Below, piece after piece: positions 42,701 through 51,609 of a stretch of DNA of 64,000 bases (positions are counted from its first letter, which is position 1; each line of letters begins with the position of its first letter). Position numbers and translations under genes: made by a program. The stretch lies in assembly GCF_001988955.1 (NCBI RefSeq), contig NZ_CP014263.1:3504001-3568000 (forward strand), in the 5' to 3' direction. The notes under the pieces were generated by a model that saw only the letters and a list, made by a program, of their open reading frames with translations, made no database searches and had not been told where the DNA came from. The DNA comes from Spirosoma montaniterrae. GTDB taxonomy: Bacteria > Bacteroidota > Bacteroidia > Cytophagales > Spirosomataceae.

Positions 42701-44938
42701 ATCGTTGATAAGAACTACCGGCTTCAACTGGCCCGCGAGGGGCTACTGACCAATTATGAACCCTGGACTGCCGATACCACCGGCTTTGCTCAATACGGCC
42801 CCGACGGGGTACTGATCGATAATCTGCGCTTGGAAACCGACGGGCAGTTTATCAACGTCAGCAGCACCGAGCAGTACGGCAACGCGCCTATTCGGGTAAC
42901 AGCCCAACGAGTCAACTTAGCCAATCTGGCGCGGCTGGCCGGGCAGGATACTACGCTGGCGAGTGGTGAACTGAATGGCACCGTGATTGTGCGCGATTAT
43001 CTGGCCGAAGACAGCCAACTGGCGTTCACTGGCTCGGTGTACGTCGATAGCCTGCGCGTAATAGAGAAACCTATCGGCAACCTGACGGCCCGGTTCAGCA
43101 ACAACGCAGATGGCCGCATCAACGTCAATACAGTCTTGACCGGGCCGTATAATGACGCCACCGTAGTTGGCTTTTACAATCCTGAGAATGAAAAACAGGC
43201 TCTCGATCTGGCTATTAAACTGAACCGATTGGACGCCCGAACTATAGAAGCGTTCAGTTTCGGCGAACTGAGGCAGGCAAAGGGGCAGCTAACCGGTGAA
43301 TTCAGCGTGGCAGGAGCCATCGACAACCCGCAACTAAACGGCAACGTAGCCTTCGACTCGGTGGCGTTCAACATCAAACAACTGAACGCGACGTACCGAA
43401 TCGACAAGGAAAATCTGGTCTTCAGCGGTCAGACCATCACCCTGACCAACTTCGACATTCGTGACCAGAAAGGACGGACGCTCACTACCGACGGCACGGT
43501 GGTGCTACGCAACCTGCCCGACGCTGCCTACGATTTGCGGGTGCGCGGAAGACAGTTTCAGGTGCTGAACGCGGCCCGAAAAGATAACGATTATGCCTAC
43601 GGGCAGGCGTCGGTGAGTGCCGACCTGCGCATCAAAGGGGCCGGTTCCAACGCGTCGATTACGGGTAAGGTGAAGCTCGAAGAAGGCAGCAAAATTTCGA
43701 TAGTGCTACCCGACGAATCGCTGAGTGCCGAGGAGGGCAACAAGGTTGTGACGTTTGTCGACCACCGCGATTCGTTGCTGATCGCCAAATACCTGTATCG
43801 CCCCAAACGCGACAGTGCGCGGGCTAAATTAGCCTTCGATGAACTCAGCAATTCCACGATTTCGCTGGATTTGGAAGCCGACGAGAAATCGGAACTGACC
43901 ATCGTGGTCGATGAACTCAACGGCGACTACCTGCGGGCGCGGGGCCGGGCGCAACTCAACGTGGGCGTGAATGCCGCTGGCGAAATCCGCGTGCTGGGCC
44001 GCTACGACGTAACCGAGGGCGAATACTCGCTGACCTACGAAGTGCTGAAACGCAAGTTTGCCATTCAGAAAGGCGGCTATATTAACTTCACCGGCGACCC
44101 GCTCCGGGCCGATATCAATATTACCGCCATTTATGAAGTTGAAGCAGCACCCAATGACCTTATTGGCAATGAATCGACACAGTTGGGAAACACCGCCACC
44201 CGGCGCAAGCTGCCGTTTGAGGTAGCACTGACCATTAGTGAGAACTTAGCTACACCGAAGTTGGATTTCGACATTCGCCTGCCCGAAGCCGAGGGCAGCG
44301 CGGCTGGGACGTCAAGCGCGTTGGGAACGGCCATTGTCAACAAACTGAGAACACTCCGGTTAGACCAGTCGCAGATTAATAAACAGGTATTTGCGCTGCT
44401 GATTTTAAATCGGTTTCTGCCCGAAAACACCGCAGATTTCTTCTCCAGTTCAAACGGTACGGGGCTGAACAATCAGGCCGAAAACCTGGCCCGCAACAGC
44501 GTTAGCAAGCTCATTTCCGATCAGTTGGGGCGGCTGGCATCGAACTTGCTGAAGGGCTTCGACGTAGACGTAAACTTGGTATCGCAAACGGGCAGCGCGA
44601 ACACGGGTGGCACCACCAATGGTGCCCGAACCGACCTGAACGTAGGACTGTCGCGCAGTTTTCTGGAAGGACGTATTACGGTATCGGTCGGGAAAAATTT
44701 CGTACTCGAAAATACGGCGGGCGCAGCTACGGCAGCTAATCAGGTGTTCGATAACGTAACGGTCAACTACAACGTCACGCCCGACGGTCGGTATGTGCTG
44801 CGGGCGTATCGGCGCAACGACTATCAGGCCGTGCTCGACGGGTTTATTATTGAAACTGGCGTTGGTTTCGTCATCACCATCGATTACAATACACTGGCCG
44901 ACATGTTTCGCCGAAGTTCCGATGCGGCTCTGAACTGA
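39800..44938 (+). CDS. tamB: TamB-like translocation and assembly module protein
   Basis: This 1712-residue protein starts with a signal anchor (LLLRIFLGLLALVLLLAGFA). A very long run of beta-helical repeats with AsmA/DUF490 character follows. The N-terminus shows the typical TTPWGQQFVTKRVNSYLAQK and LEDVFFKTPQGDTLLDG. The C-terminal DUF490 region includes GRYDVTEGEYSLTYEVLKRK, GDPLRADINITAIYEV and a final YRRNDYQAVLDGF. TamB proteins bridge the periplasm and help move lipids or outer-membrane proteins. It lies 1 bp upstream of a TamL-like partner gene. Confidence 0.92.
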   Translation: MPVSKLLLRIFLGLLALVLLLAGFAVLVATTPWGQQFVTKRVNSYLAQKLQSPFRIGAIRYKIPDYIELEDVFFKTPQGDTLLDGGRMRVDLDMWGLLNNKIALNQIELERIRLNISRTLPDTTFNFQYILNAFDTGTANASAQPQPADTVSTPLAINLTGISLKDVRIKYRDDVVGADVNAYVDSLRANFQKTDVYKSQYYLENVAVDGLNVYTRLYNGLPTPDSPDTNPNDTLDIGLGKWQINRAKWDVRVETADFRTAGTAGRLTMESDYFYLNGQKIGIRSLALENADLAAVLTKVSKPMSKSPAKTAKPAQAPAEPATPGWFAKLGTVRLANNRIRFDDENAPRAGWPVQKRGLDYGHLDLRNLGIDGKALIYEDLGTRGQRISGFLRNGKFRATSGFVLQQLDGDLLYTDRTTQLTNLYIQTPTSLLRDQVVLRYDSLGQLSNPRFARRVAVRVNLRDSRLSVADVLQLAPFLADTPPFTDRTGVFRASTQLTGTLASLNVPRFELAMLSGTRIRANGRLTNVTDPDRIGLDLTISEGTTRLADIQKLVPKGTIPNTVDLPPDLRLTGQLRGQLDNLTADARLATSWGTAAFDGRLAGFVSGKNQTYDGTLNLTNFDAGKWLKQPKTLGIITGRASFNGRGIDPKTLTTRFDLDVQTANLNGYRYQNLVAEGRLANSNLTLTGSLNDPNANLSLDIQSDLKTDYPTVAGRANVQQLNLQALKLYKDPLSLKGDILLDMTSTDPARPVGTISAAEAVVTLNGKSYPIDSLYARLSANGTTKNVVARVPGAQVRLNGQFEYTQLYDIVVGEISRYIAIPDLTYKPVPPPYAFSIGLKAYQNPLLQAFVPALTRLDTVRLNAYLDSQNRSDSLLALSGDTTLSATLRTGVIVYDTITIQSTALTLRAVNNTLNVTGQVDGALYEGYKIGQTNLTGTAANNRLRFAVVSRDSVDQDRHGLAGTLSIVDKNYRLQLAREGLLTNYEPWTADTTGFAQYGPDGVLIDNLRLETDGQFINVSSTEQYGNAPIRVTAQRVNLANLARLAGQDTTLASGELNGTVIVRDYLAEDSQLAFTGSVYVDSLRVIEKPIGNLTARFSNNADGRINVNTVLTGPYNDATVVGFYNPENEKQALDLAIKLNRLDARTIEAFSFGELRQAKGQLTGEFSVAGAIDNPQLNGNVAFDSVAFNIKQLNATYRIDKENLVFSGQTITLTNFDIRDQKGRTLTTDGTVVLRNLPDAAYDLRVRGRQFQVLNAARKDNDYAYGQASVSADLRIKGAGSNASITGKVKLEEGSKISIVLPDESLSAEEGNKVVTFVDHRDSLLIAKYLYRPKRDSARAKLAFDELSNSTISLDLEADEKSELTIVVDELNGDYLRARGRAQLNVGVNAAGEIRVLGRYDVTEGEYSLTYEVLKRKFAIQKGGYINFTGDPLRADINITAIYEVEAAPNDLIGNESTQLGNTATRRKLPFEVALTISENLATPKLDFDIRLPEAEGSAAGTSSALGTAIVNKLRTLRLDQSQINKQVFALLILNRFLPENTADFFSSSNGTGLNNQAENLARNSVSKLISDQLGRLASNLLKGFDVDVNLVSQTGSANTGGTTNGARTDLNVGLSRSFLEGRITVSVGKNFVLENTAGAATAANQVFDNVTVNYNVTPDGRYVLRAYRRNDYQAVLDGFIIETGVGFVITIDYNTLADMFRRSSDAALN

Positions 44939-44939
44939 C

Positions 44940-47375
44940 ATGACTGAGATACACCCCACCCCCAACCCCTCCCCAGTAGGGAGGGGCTTTTTAAAAAGGC
45001 GTTCGCTGATAAGCCCCTCCCTACTGGGGAGGGGTTGGGGTGGGGTGTATCTGCTGCTTATTCTGCTGCTCAACGCCTGCAACATTGCCAAAAACCTGCC
45101 AGCCAATGAGCGGCTTTACATGGGCACTGACATTGTGCTGAAACCCGATTCAACGATTTCTACAACCGATCAGGCGGCCATCACCGAACAACTGACGGCT
45201 CTGGCCCGGCCCCGTCCCAACAAAAAACTGTTCGGGTATCCCTACAAGGTTGGGCTTTATTACCTCTTTGGCGAACCTAAAAAAGAGAACGGTTTTCGGT
45301 CGTGGTTCCGGCGCAAATTTGGCGAAGAGCCGGTGCTGGCGAGCGCAAAGGCTATTTCGTCGAGTATTCCAATCTGGGAAGCTGCTCTGCGAAACGAAGG
45401 CTATTTCGGCTCAACCGTGACAGGGCAGCTTCTGGAAGAAAGTTACCGGGCGAAGGGCGTTTATGAGGTGACGGTGAAGCCGCGATTTTATATCGACTCG
45501 GTGGGCATTCTGGCCGATTCGACGCCCATAGGCCGATCACTTCGGTTTGTGAGTCGTCGCCCCGCATTGCGGAAAGGCGATCCATACCGGCTTGAAACCA
45601 TCAAAAACGAGCGCGAACGTATCGGGCAATTGCTCAAGCAACGGGGGTTTTATTACTTCATTCCCGACTACGTGGCCGTGCTGGCTGATAACGATTCGGT
45701 GGCCCATCGTACCGACCTGTTTTTTGCCATAAAGCCCGAAATTCCCGACGCGGCCCGCGAAGAATACGACATCCGCAACGTATTCATCTACCCAAACTAT
45801 AACCTGTCTACGGCGCAGTCTGATACCAACCTGAGCCAGGCGTATCGGTCGCCGGAGGGGTTCCGCATTGTCGATTCAACGCGTCGCTTCAACCCGAAGT
45901 TGTTCCGGGACGTGGTAACGGTGTTGCCCGGCACGCGCTACAACGCCCGGCAGCAGGACCTGACGCTGTCGCGATTCATTAATCTCGGCACGTTTAAGTT
46001 TGTCCGTAACCGCTTTGAACCGGCTCAACAGGGCGATTCTGCCGTACTTGACGTACACTATTACCTGACGCCAAGCCCTAACAAAGCCGTTCGGCTGGAG
46101 CTTGACGGCACCTCACGTTCCAACAACTTCAACGGGGGGCAGGCTGTACTGAGCTGGCGTAACCGTAATGCGCTCAGGCGGGCCGAACTCCTGACCCTCA
46201 ACGCCAATGCCGGTATCGAATTTCAGGTGGGTGGCGGTGCACAGGCGATCACAAACTACCGGTTTGGAGCCGATGCCGTGCTTAGCCTTCCGCGTTTGGT
46301 AGGGCCGGTCCGGTTTCGCCAATATCAGCGAACAGCCCTGCCTAAAACCAACATTACGCTTGGTTATCAGGCCAATATCCGGGGCGATTTGTATCGTATT
46401 AATTCGGCCCAAACTACCTTCGGCTACGCCTGGCGTCAGAGTCAGCAAATTGAACACGTATTTCAGCCGTTCAACGTAAACTATATTTTCGTGCCGCTGA
46501 GTCGCGTAACCGACCGTTTCTACGAAATCCTGTTCGACCCCGATGCCGACGCACTCGTGAAGCGGCAGCTCAATCAGATTCTTTCTTCAGATCAGCTCAT
46601 TCTGAGCACGTTGTATACGTTTAATTACAACTCGCTGCCCCGACCGAACAGCCCCACTACGTTTCGTCTGACGACGAACGCCGAAATAGCCGGAAACTTG
46701 GCGAGCCTGTTTATTCCTCTGAGAGAAGGACAGGATCGAAAAACGATTTTAAACGTTCCGTTCGCGCAGTATGCCCGAGTAGATGCCGATGCCCGGCTAT
46801 ACCGAAGACTAACGTCGAATATGACCCTGGCAAACCGTCTGTTTGTTGGGCTGGGGCTTCCCTATGGAAATTCGAATGGCTTTACGCTTCCGCTAACCCG
46901 GCAGTATTTTGTGGGTGGCAGCAACAGCATCCGTGCCTTTCGGCCCCGCGCTATCGGGCCGGGCCTGTACACCCGCGACACCCTGCGCGACGTGCCGTTG
47001 TTTCAGGATGGCGGGGGTGATATTCGACTCGAAGCCAACACCGAACTGCGTTATAAATTCAATAAATATTTTGAGGGAGCAGCCTTTATTGATGCCGGTA
47101 ATATCTGGACCTTTTACCCCGGCGAAGGGTTCACCACCGACGCTACCCTGTCGCAGTTCCGGCGTGACTTTTACCGGCAGATTGCCATCGGCACCGGGAT
47201 TGGCCTGCGCGTCGACCTGTCGTATTTTCTGATACGCTTAGATTTGGGTACTCCGCTCCGCAAACCCTACAAAACCAACGGCAGCGAGTGGGTCATCGAT
47301 CAGATCAACCTCCGCGATCCAACCTGGCGACGACAAAACATTGTGCTGAACATCGCCGTGGGTTATCCGTTTTAG
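44940..47375 (+). CDS. tamL: TamL-like BamA/TamA-family outer-membrane lipoprotein
   Basis: The reading frame is 811 residues. Residues about 60-340 hold POTRA-like domains, and the rest is a 16-strand beta barrel of the D15 family (LPLTRQYFVGGSNSIRAFRP is the typical late-barrel motif, and the end IVLNIAVGYPF is a classic C-terminal strand). A lipobox LLLILLLNAC (Cys47) gives it the TamL lipoprotein type known with TamB in Bacteroidota. The first 37 residues are translated from a family 1 inverted repeat, so the natural start may be uncertain; a GTG at 45046 would give a very short signal without basic residues. Confidence 0.88.
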   Translation: MTEIHPTPNPSPVGRGFLKRRSLISPSLLGRGWGGVYLLLILLLNACNIAKNLPANERLYMGTDIVLKPDSTISTTDQAAITEQLTALARPRPNKKLFGYPYKVGLYYLFGEPKKENGFRSWFRRKFGEEPVLASAKAISSSIPIWEAALRNEGYFGSTVTGQLLEESYRAKGVYEVTVKPRFYIDSVGILADSTPIGRSLRFVSRRPALRKGDPYRLETIKNERERIGQLLKQRGFYYFIPDYVAVLADNDSVAHRTDLFFAIKPEIPDAAREEYDIRNVFIYPNYNLSTAQSDTNLSQAYRSPEGFRIVDSTRRFNPKLFRDVVTVLPGTRYNARQQDLTLSRFINLGTFKFVRNRFEPAQQGDSAVLDVHYYLTPSPNKAVRLELDGTSRSNNFNGGQAVLSWRNRNALRRAELLTLNANAGIEFQVGGGAQAITNYRFGADAVLSLPRLVGPVRFRQYQRTALPKTNITLGYQANIRGDLYRINSAQTTFGYAWRQSQQIEHVFQPFNVNYIFVPLSRVTDRFYEILFDPDADALVKRQLNQILSSDQLILSTLYTFNYNSLPRPNSPTTFRLTTNAEIAGNLASLFIPLREGQDRKTILNVPFAQYARVDADARLYRRLTSNMTLANRLFVGLGLPYGNSNGFTLPLTRQYFVGGSNSIRAFRPRAIGPGLYTRDTLRDVPLFQDGGGDIRLEANTELRYKFNKYFEGAAFIDAGNIWTFYPGEGFTTDATLSQFRRDFYRQIAIGTGIGLRVDLSYFLIRLDLGTPLRKPYKTNGSEWVIDQINLRDPTWRRQNIVLNIAVGYPF
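44949..45050. repeat. GC-rich inverted repeat, family 1 (copy D), inside the tamL start
   Basis: The arms 44949-44988 and 45012-45050 are nearly perfect complements (the left arm has one extra C). The element lies inside the tamL reading frame and is read as HPTPNPSPVGRGF and ISPSLLGRGWGGV. The signal-peptide core follows immediately. The same family occurs three times in noncoding DNA of this window. Confidence 0.92.
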
Positions 47376-47384
47376 ACATCGAAA

Positions 47385-48098
47385 CTACAGCACCGGCCTC
47401 AGCACCCGCCAGACCGTTTCGGCTACGATTTTGTGGCCCGCCGGGGTTGGATGAATACCATCGGGCAGATTTAATTTTGGCACTCCGCCCACCCCTTCGA
47501 GCAGAAACGGAATCAGCACGGCCTTGTTTTTGTCGGCCAGTTCTTTAAATAAATCGCGGAACTCGCGGGTGTAGCTTGTGCCGAGGTTGGGCGGAATCTG
47601 CATCCCGGCCAGCACAATGGTAGCGTCGGGGTTTTTCTTCCGAACGGTATCCATAATGGCTTGCAGGTTTCGGCGCGTATCGGTCAGGGGCAGACCGCGC
47701 AGCCCATCGTTGCCACCTAATTCGAGAACAAACACCGATACGGGCTGGCGCAGTACCCAGCCAATCCGGCTTTTGCCACCTGCCGTAGTTTCGCCACTCA
47801 GCCCGGCATTCACAACCGTATAGTTTAATTTCAGCGAGTCGATTTTTTTACCCACCAGCGCAGGAAACGCTTCGTCCGGCTCTACGCCATAACCCGCCGT
47901 AAGGCTATTCCCATAAAAAAGTATAACGCGTTTCGTTGCGGCTGATTGCGCGTTTGCCAACTGCCTATTGCCAGTTGCCAACTGCTGGCTGTTGGCTGTT
48001 GATTGTTCACTGTTCGAGCCGCATCCCCACACCGCTGATAACAGCAGCAGGCCGCTTATAAAAGAAATGGGTGTTGATTTCGTTTTCCAGAACTTCAT
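47385..48098 (-). CDS. TesA-like SGNH esterase lipoprotein
   Basis: This 237-residue protein has a lipobox at LSAVWGC (Cys26). The SGNH blocks are: block I VILFYGNSLTAGYG with Ser65 in GNSL instead of GDSL, block II NAGLSGETTAGG, block III LELGGNDGLRG and block V DGIHPTPAGH. All catalytic residues are present. TesA-type enzymes hydrolyse acyl and aryl esters in the periplasm. Residues about 28-50 come from a short repeat. It is divergent from ybbA/ybbP-like genes, the same grouping as tesA-ybbA-ybbP in enterobacteria. Confidence 0.9.
   Translation of the reverse strand: MKFWKTKSTPISFISGLLLLSAVWGCGSNSEQSTANSQQLATGNRQLANAQSAATKRVILFYGNSLTAGYGVEPDEAFPALVGKKIDSLKLNYTVVNAGLSGETTAGGKSRIGWVLRQPVSVFVLELGGNDGLRGLPLTDTRRNLQAIMDTVRKKNPDATIVLAGMQIPPNLGTSYTREFRDLFKELADKNKAVLIPFLLEGVGGVPKLNLPDGIHPTPAGHKIVAETVWRVLRPVL
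47951..48012. repeat. TTGCCAACTG repeat inside the tesA-like gene
   Basis: TTGCCAACTG occurs at 47954 and 47975, followed by partly complementary CTGTTGGCTGTTG units. It is translated as a Gln/Ala/Asn-rich linker (SEQSTANSQQLATGNRQLAN) directly after the lipidated Cys. This fits insertion of a dispersed repeat into a tolerant linker. Confidence 0.7.
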
Positions 48099-48214
48099 CG
48101 TTTATCTGTCAGTTTGTGTTTAAACGCAGCGGAGAGGGAGAATTGCGCAGAGAATGCAAAGATACTCCCTGAACGCTGCACAAAACCTCTGTTCCCTCTG
48201 GGTTTAACACCAAC

Positions 48215-48916
48215 ATGAGCATTTTACGGGTCGAAAATCTGACTAAAACATACACCAGCGGGGGCCGTGAGTTAACGGTGCTACACGACGTTAATTTTTC
48301 GCTCGAACCGGGCGATACGTTCGCTATTGTTGGTCCCAGCGGTAGCGGCAAAACTACGTTGCTGGGTCTGTGTGCCGGGCTTGACCGGGCGTCGTCGGGC
48401 AGCGTATTTCTGAACGAAATCCGGCTCGATACGCTCAGCGAAGACCAGCGGGCAGCCATTCGGAACCAGTACGTTGGGTTTATCTTTCAAAACTTTCAAC
48501 TGCTGCCTACGCTCACGGCGCTCGAAAATGTGATGGTGCCGCTCGAACTGCGGGGCGAACGCGGAGCGCAGAAAACGGCGCAGGCTTTGCTTGAGCGCGT
48601 GGGGCTGGGGCAGCGCGGCCACCACTACCCTACCCAACTGTCGGGGGGCGAGCAGCAGCGTGTGTCGCTGGCGCGGGCCTTCGCCAATCGTCCGAAATTA
48701 CTTTTCGCCGACGAACCCACCGGCAACCTCGACACCGACACCAGCGCAACCGTTGTCGATCTGCTGTTTGAACTCAACCGGGAGGCTGGCACCACGCTCG
48801 TGTTGGTCACGCACGACCTCGAATTAGCCGCCCGCACCCAGCGCATGATCAGAATCCGGGGTGGTGCGGTGGTGGAGGATACACAATTGATATTGAATGA
48901 TCGAATGACGGAATGA
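48215..48916 (+). CDS. ybbA: ABC transporter ATPase, YbbA/LolD type
   Basis: This 233-residue ATPase has Walker A VGPSGSGKTTLL, the Q-loop FQNFQLLPTLTALENVMVPL, signature LSGGEQQRVSLARAF, Walker B LLFADEPTGNLD and a switch His (VTHDLE). This is the MacB/LolD/YbbA subfamily that works with FtsX-like permeases. Its last residues (MTE, then TGA) come from an inverted repeat at 48903. The permease gene follows after 59 bp. Confidence 0.9.
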   Translation: MSILRVENLTKTYTSGGRELTVLHDVNFSLEPGDTFAIVGPSGSGKTTLLGLCAGLDRASSGSVFLNEIRLDTLSEDQRAAIRNQYVGFIFQNFQLLPTLTALENVMVPLELRGERGAQKTAQALLERVGLGQRGHHYPTQLSGGEQQRVSLARAFANRPKLLFADEPTGNLDTDTSATVVDLLFELNREAGTTLVLVTHDLELAARTQRMIRIRGGAVVEDTQLILNDRMTE

Positions 48917-48963
48917 TTGAATGCAGGCATTCGCGTTTCAAAAAGTCAATCATTCCGTCATTC
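48903..48963. repeat. GAATGACGGAATGATTGA inverted repeat, family 5
   Basis: The arms GAATGACGGAATGATTGA (48903-48920) and its exact complement (48946-48963) are separated by 25 bp. The left arm supplies the stop codon of the ATPase gene. It fills the gap to the permease gene. Confidence 0.9.
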
Positions 48964-48975
48964 AACTAGTCAACC

Positions 48976-51501
48976 ATGAATACCTCCTGGCTTTTTCGCA
49001 TGGCCTGGCGCGACAGCCGCCGAAGCCGCCAACGCCTGCTGCTGTTTATGTCGGCCATTGTGCTGGGCATTGCGGCTCTCGTTGCCATCAACTCCTTCGG
49101 CGACAACCTCGCCCGCAGCATCGACGAACAGGCCCGCGAACTGCTCGGTGCCGACCTAACGCTGTCGTACAACCGACCGCCTTCGCCCAAAACAAATCAA
49201 CTGATTAAAAACATTGGTAACGACCGCGCTTTTGAGGTCTCATTTGCTTCATTAGTTTCTATCCCGAAAACGGGGGGCGTTCGGCTGGCACAGGTGAAAG
49301 GGCTGGAGGGCCGTTTTCCATATTATGGGGATTGGGAGGTAGAACCCGCGTCGGTCATCGCAACATTCCGGCAGGCCAGCAACCGCGTGGCGTTGGTCGA
49401 TGATGGGTTGTTAGTGCAGTTGAATGCCCAACCCGGCGACTCGGTAAAGGTCGGGAATCTGTCGTTTCTCATTGTCGGACGCGTTACGAAAACGCCGGGT
49501 CAGGCCGTTGTGGCGGCAACGGTAGCCCCAACGGTATTTATACCGAACAAGTTTTTAGCCAACACGGGCCTGTTGCAGCGCGGTAGCCGGATTTCTTACA
49601 AGTATTATTATCAGTTCAGGCCTGGCACCAACGTAGATGCGTATCTAAAAACAATCTCAGCCCGACTCGACAAAGAGGGTATAAATTCAGACACGGTAGC
49701 TGAGCGCAAGCGGCAAACAGGACGCTCATTTGCCGATCTGACCAAGTACCTGAGTTTGGTAGCGTTTGTGGCTCTGCTGCTGGGTTGCGTGGGCGTGGCG
49801 AGTGCTGTGCAGTTGTACGTGCGCGAGAAAATTGCCTCCGTTGCCATTCTACGCACATTGGGCGCGAGCGGGCGGCAGGCCATGCTCATTTACCTGTATC
49901 AAACCGCGCTCATGGGTTTGCTGGGGGCCATTATTGGGGCCGTGCTTGGCTCTGGAGTACAATGGCTGCTACCCCGTGTTTTCGGCGATTTTCTGCCTGT
50001 AACGGTCGAAACGGCCCTGTCGGCTCCTGCTGTGGTGGGTGGCATCAGCACAGGACTGCTTATTTCGGTGCTGTTTGCCCTGCTGCCGCTGTTGAGCATA
50101 CGCAATGTGTCGCCCCTGCGAGCGATACGCACGGCTTACGAAGACGACCTGAGCCGACGCGACCCGCTGCGGTGGGCCGTGTATCTGCTTATCATCGGGT
50201 TCATCGTTGGCTTTGCGTACTGGCAAACGCGCAATTTCGGGCTGGCCGTGGGTTTCACGGGCGGACTGGCATTGGCGTTCGGCATCCTGACCGCGCTGGG
50301 TCTGGGGCTAATCTGGTTAGTACGTCGGTTCTTCCCGGCGTCGTGGAGTTATGTCTGGCGGCAAAGTTTAGCGAACCTGTATCGACCTAATAACCAGACG
50401 CTTATTCTGGTCACGTCCATCGGCTTAGGCGCATTTCTGATTGCCACGCTCTCGCTTACGCAGGGCTTGCTGCTGGGCCGGGTCGAGTTGTCGGGCAGTG
50501 GTAATCAGCCGAATATGGTGCTGTTCGACATTCAGAACGAACAGGCTGCCGGGGTTCGGTCGCTGGTACAGGCGCAGCGGTTGCCCATCTTGCAGGAAGT
50601 GCCGGTGGTGACGATGCGGCTCTCGGCCATCAACGGGCGCAACGCCGAAGCAATCCGCAAAGACACGTCGGCCAAGATTCCAGATTGGGCCTTAACCCGC
50701 GAGTACCGGGTCACGTACCGCGACACGCTGATTTCGTCGGAGAAACTATTGACCGGCAGAGCGCAACGGCAGGAAAACGGCGCGGTGTACGTCACGGTCG
50801 AGAAAGATTACCTCGAACGGCTACACCTGAAACTCGGCGATACGCTGACGTTCAACGTACAGGGTCTGCCCATTCCGGCTATTATCGGCGGCACGCGCGA
50901 AGTAGACTGGAACCGCGTACAGACCAATTTTCTGCTGGTTTTCCCGTCGGGCGTACTCGATCAGGCACCGCAATTCCGGGTGCTGATGACCCGCGTTCCT
51001 GATACGCAAACCTCGGCCCGGTTGCAGCGCGATCTGGTGAATCAATTTCCGAACGTATCGGCTATCGATCTGGGATTAATCCTGAAAACGGTTGACGAGA
51101 TTCTGAGCAAAATCTCATTCGTTATTCGGTTTATGGCCCTATTCAGTATCCTGACGGGGCTACTGGTGCTGAGCAGTTCGGTGGTTATCAGCAAATATCA
51201 ACGTTTGCGGGAGAGTGTGCTGCTCCGCACGTTAGGCGCAAGCCGGGCTCAGATTCTGCGGATTACGGCTCTTGAATACGGGTTGCTGGGCTTGCTGGCG
51301 GCTCTGTCGGGTATTCTGCTGTCGCTGGCTGGCACGTGGGCATTAGCGCAATTTGTGTTTGAAGTACCCTTCCGCCCCAACGCGCTGCCGTTGGTGGTCG
51401 TTGCTGGCGTTGTTACAGGGCTAACGGTGCTGATTGGTCTCTTCAACAGCCGCGACGTACTGATACGTTCGCCGTTGGAGGTGCTGCGCAACGAAGGGTA
51501 G
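48976..51501 (+). CDS. ybbP: ABC transporter permease, YbbP/FtsX type
   Basis: This 841-residue protein has an N-terminal helix (LLLFMSAIVLGIAALVAINS), a MacB-like periplasmic region (about 45-230) and two FtsX-type four-helix units (about 255-440 and 705-830). FtsX-type signatures are VAILRTLGASGRQAMLIYLY and LRTLGASRAQILRITALEYG. It forms a transporter-like complex with the preceding ATPase. Such YbbA/YbbP pairs next to TesA are thought to work in envelope lipid or substrate release. The ATG follows the family 5 repeat by 12 bp. Confidence 0.9.
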   Translation: MNTSWLFRMAWRDSRRSRQRLLLFMSAIVLGIAALVAINSFGDNLARSIDEQARELLGADLTLSYNRPPSPKTNQLIKNIGNDRAFEVSFASLVSIPKTGGVRLAQVKGLEGRFPYYGDWEVEPASVIATFRQASNRVALVDDGLLVQLNAQPGDSVKVGNLSFLIVGRVTKTPGQAVVAATVAPTVFIPNKFLANTGLLQRGSRISYKYYYQFRPGTNVDAYLKTISARLDKEGINSDTVAERKRQTGRSFADLTKYLSLVAFVALLLGCVGVASAVQLYVREKIASVAILRTLGASGRQAMLIYLYQTALMGLLGAIIGAVLGSGVQWLLPRVFGDFLPVTVETALSAPAVVGGISTGLLISVLFALLPLLSIRNVSPLRAIRTAYEDDLSRRDPLRWAVYLLIIGFIVGFAYWQTRNFGLAVGFTGGLALAFGILTALGLGLIWLVRRFFPASWSYVWRQSLANLYRPNNQTLILVTSIGLGAFLIATLSLTQGLLLGRVELSGSGNQPNMVLFDIQNEQAAGVRSLVQAQRLPILQEVPVVTMRLSAINGRNAEAIRKDTSAKIPDWALTREYRVTYRDTLISSEKLLTGRAQRQENGAVYVTVEKDYLERLHLKLGDTLTFNVQGLPIPAIIGGTREVDWNRVQTNFLLVFPSGVLDQAPQFRVLMTRVPDTQTSARLQRDLVNQFPNVSAIDLGLILKTVDEILSKISFVIRFMALFSILTGLLVLSSSVVISKYQRLRESVLLRTLGASRAQILRITALEYGLLGLLAALSGILLSLAGTWALAQFVFEVPFRPNALPLVVVAGVVTGLTVLIGLFNSRDVLIRSPLEVLRNEG

Positions 51502-51609
51502 GCGATAAAACCGTCGAGACTGCTGTTTCCATATTATTTTTTTCTGCGACTAAAGGCCGACTGCCGAAGAGGCATTCGACTATTCCTACACCTTTAATTG
51601 TACAGTCGC

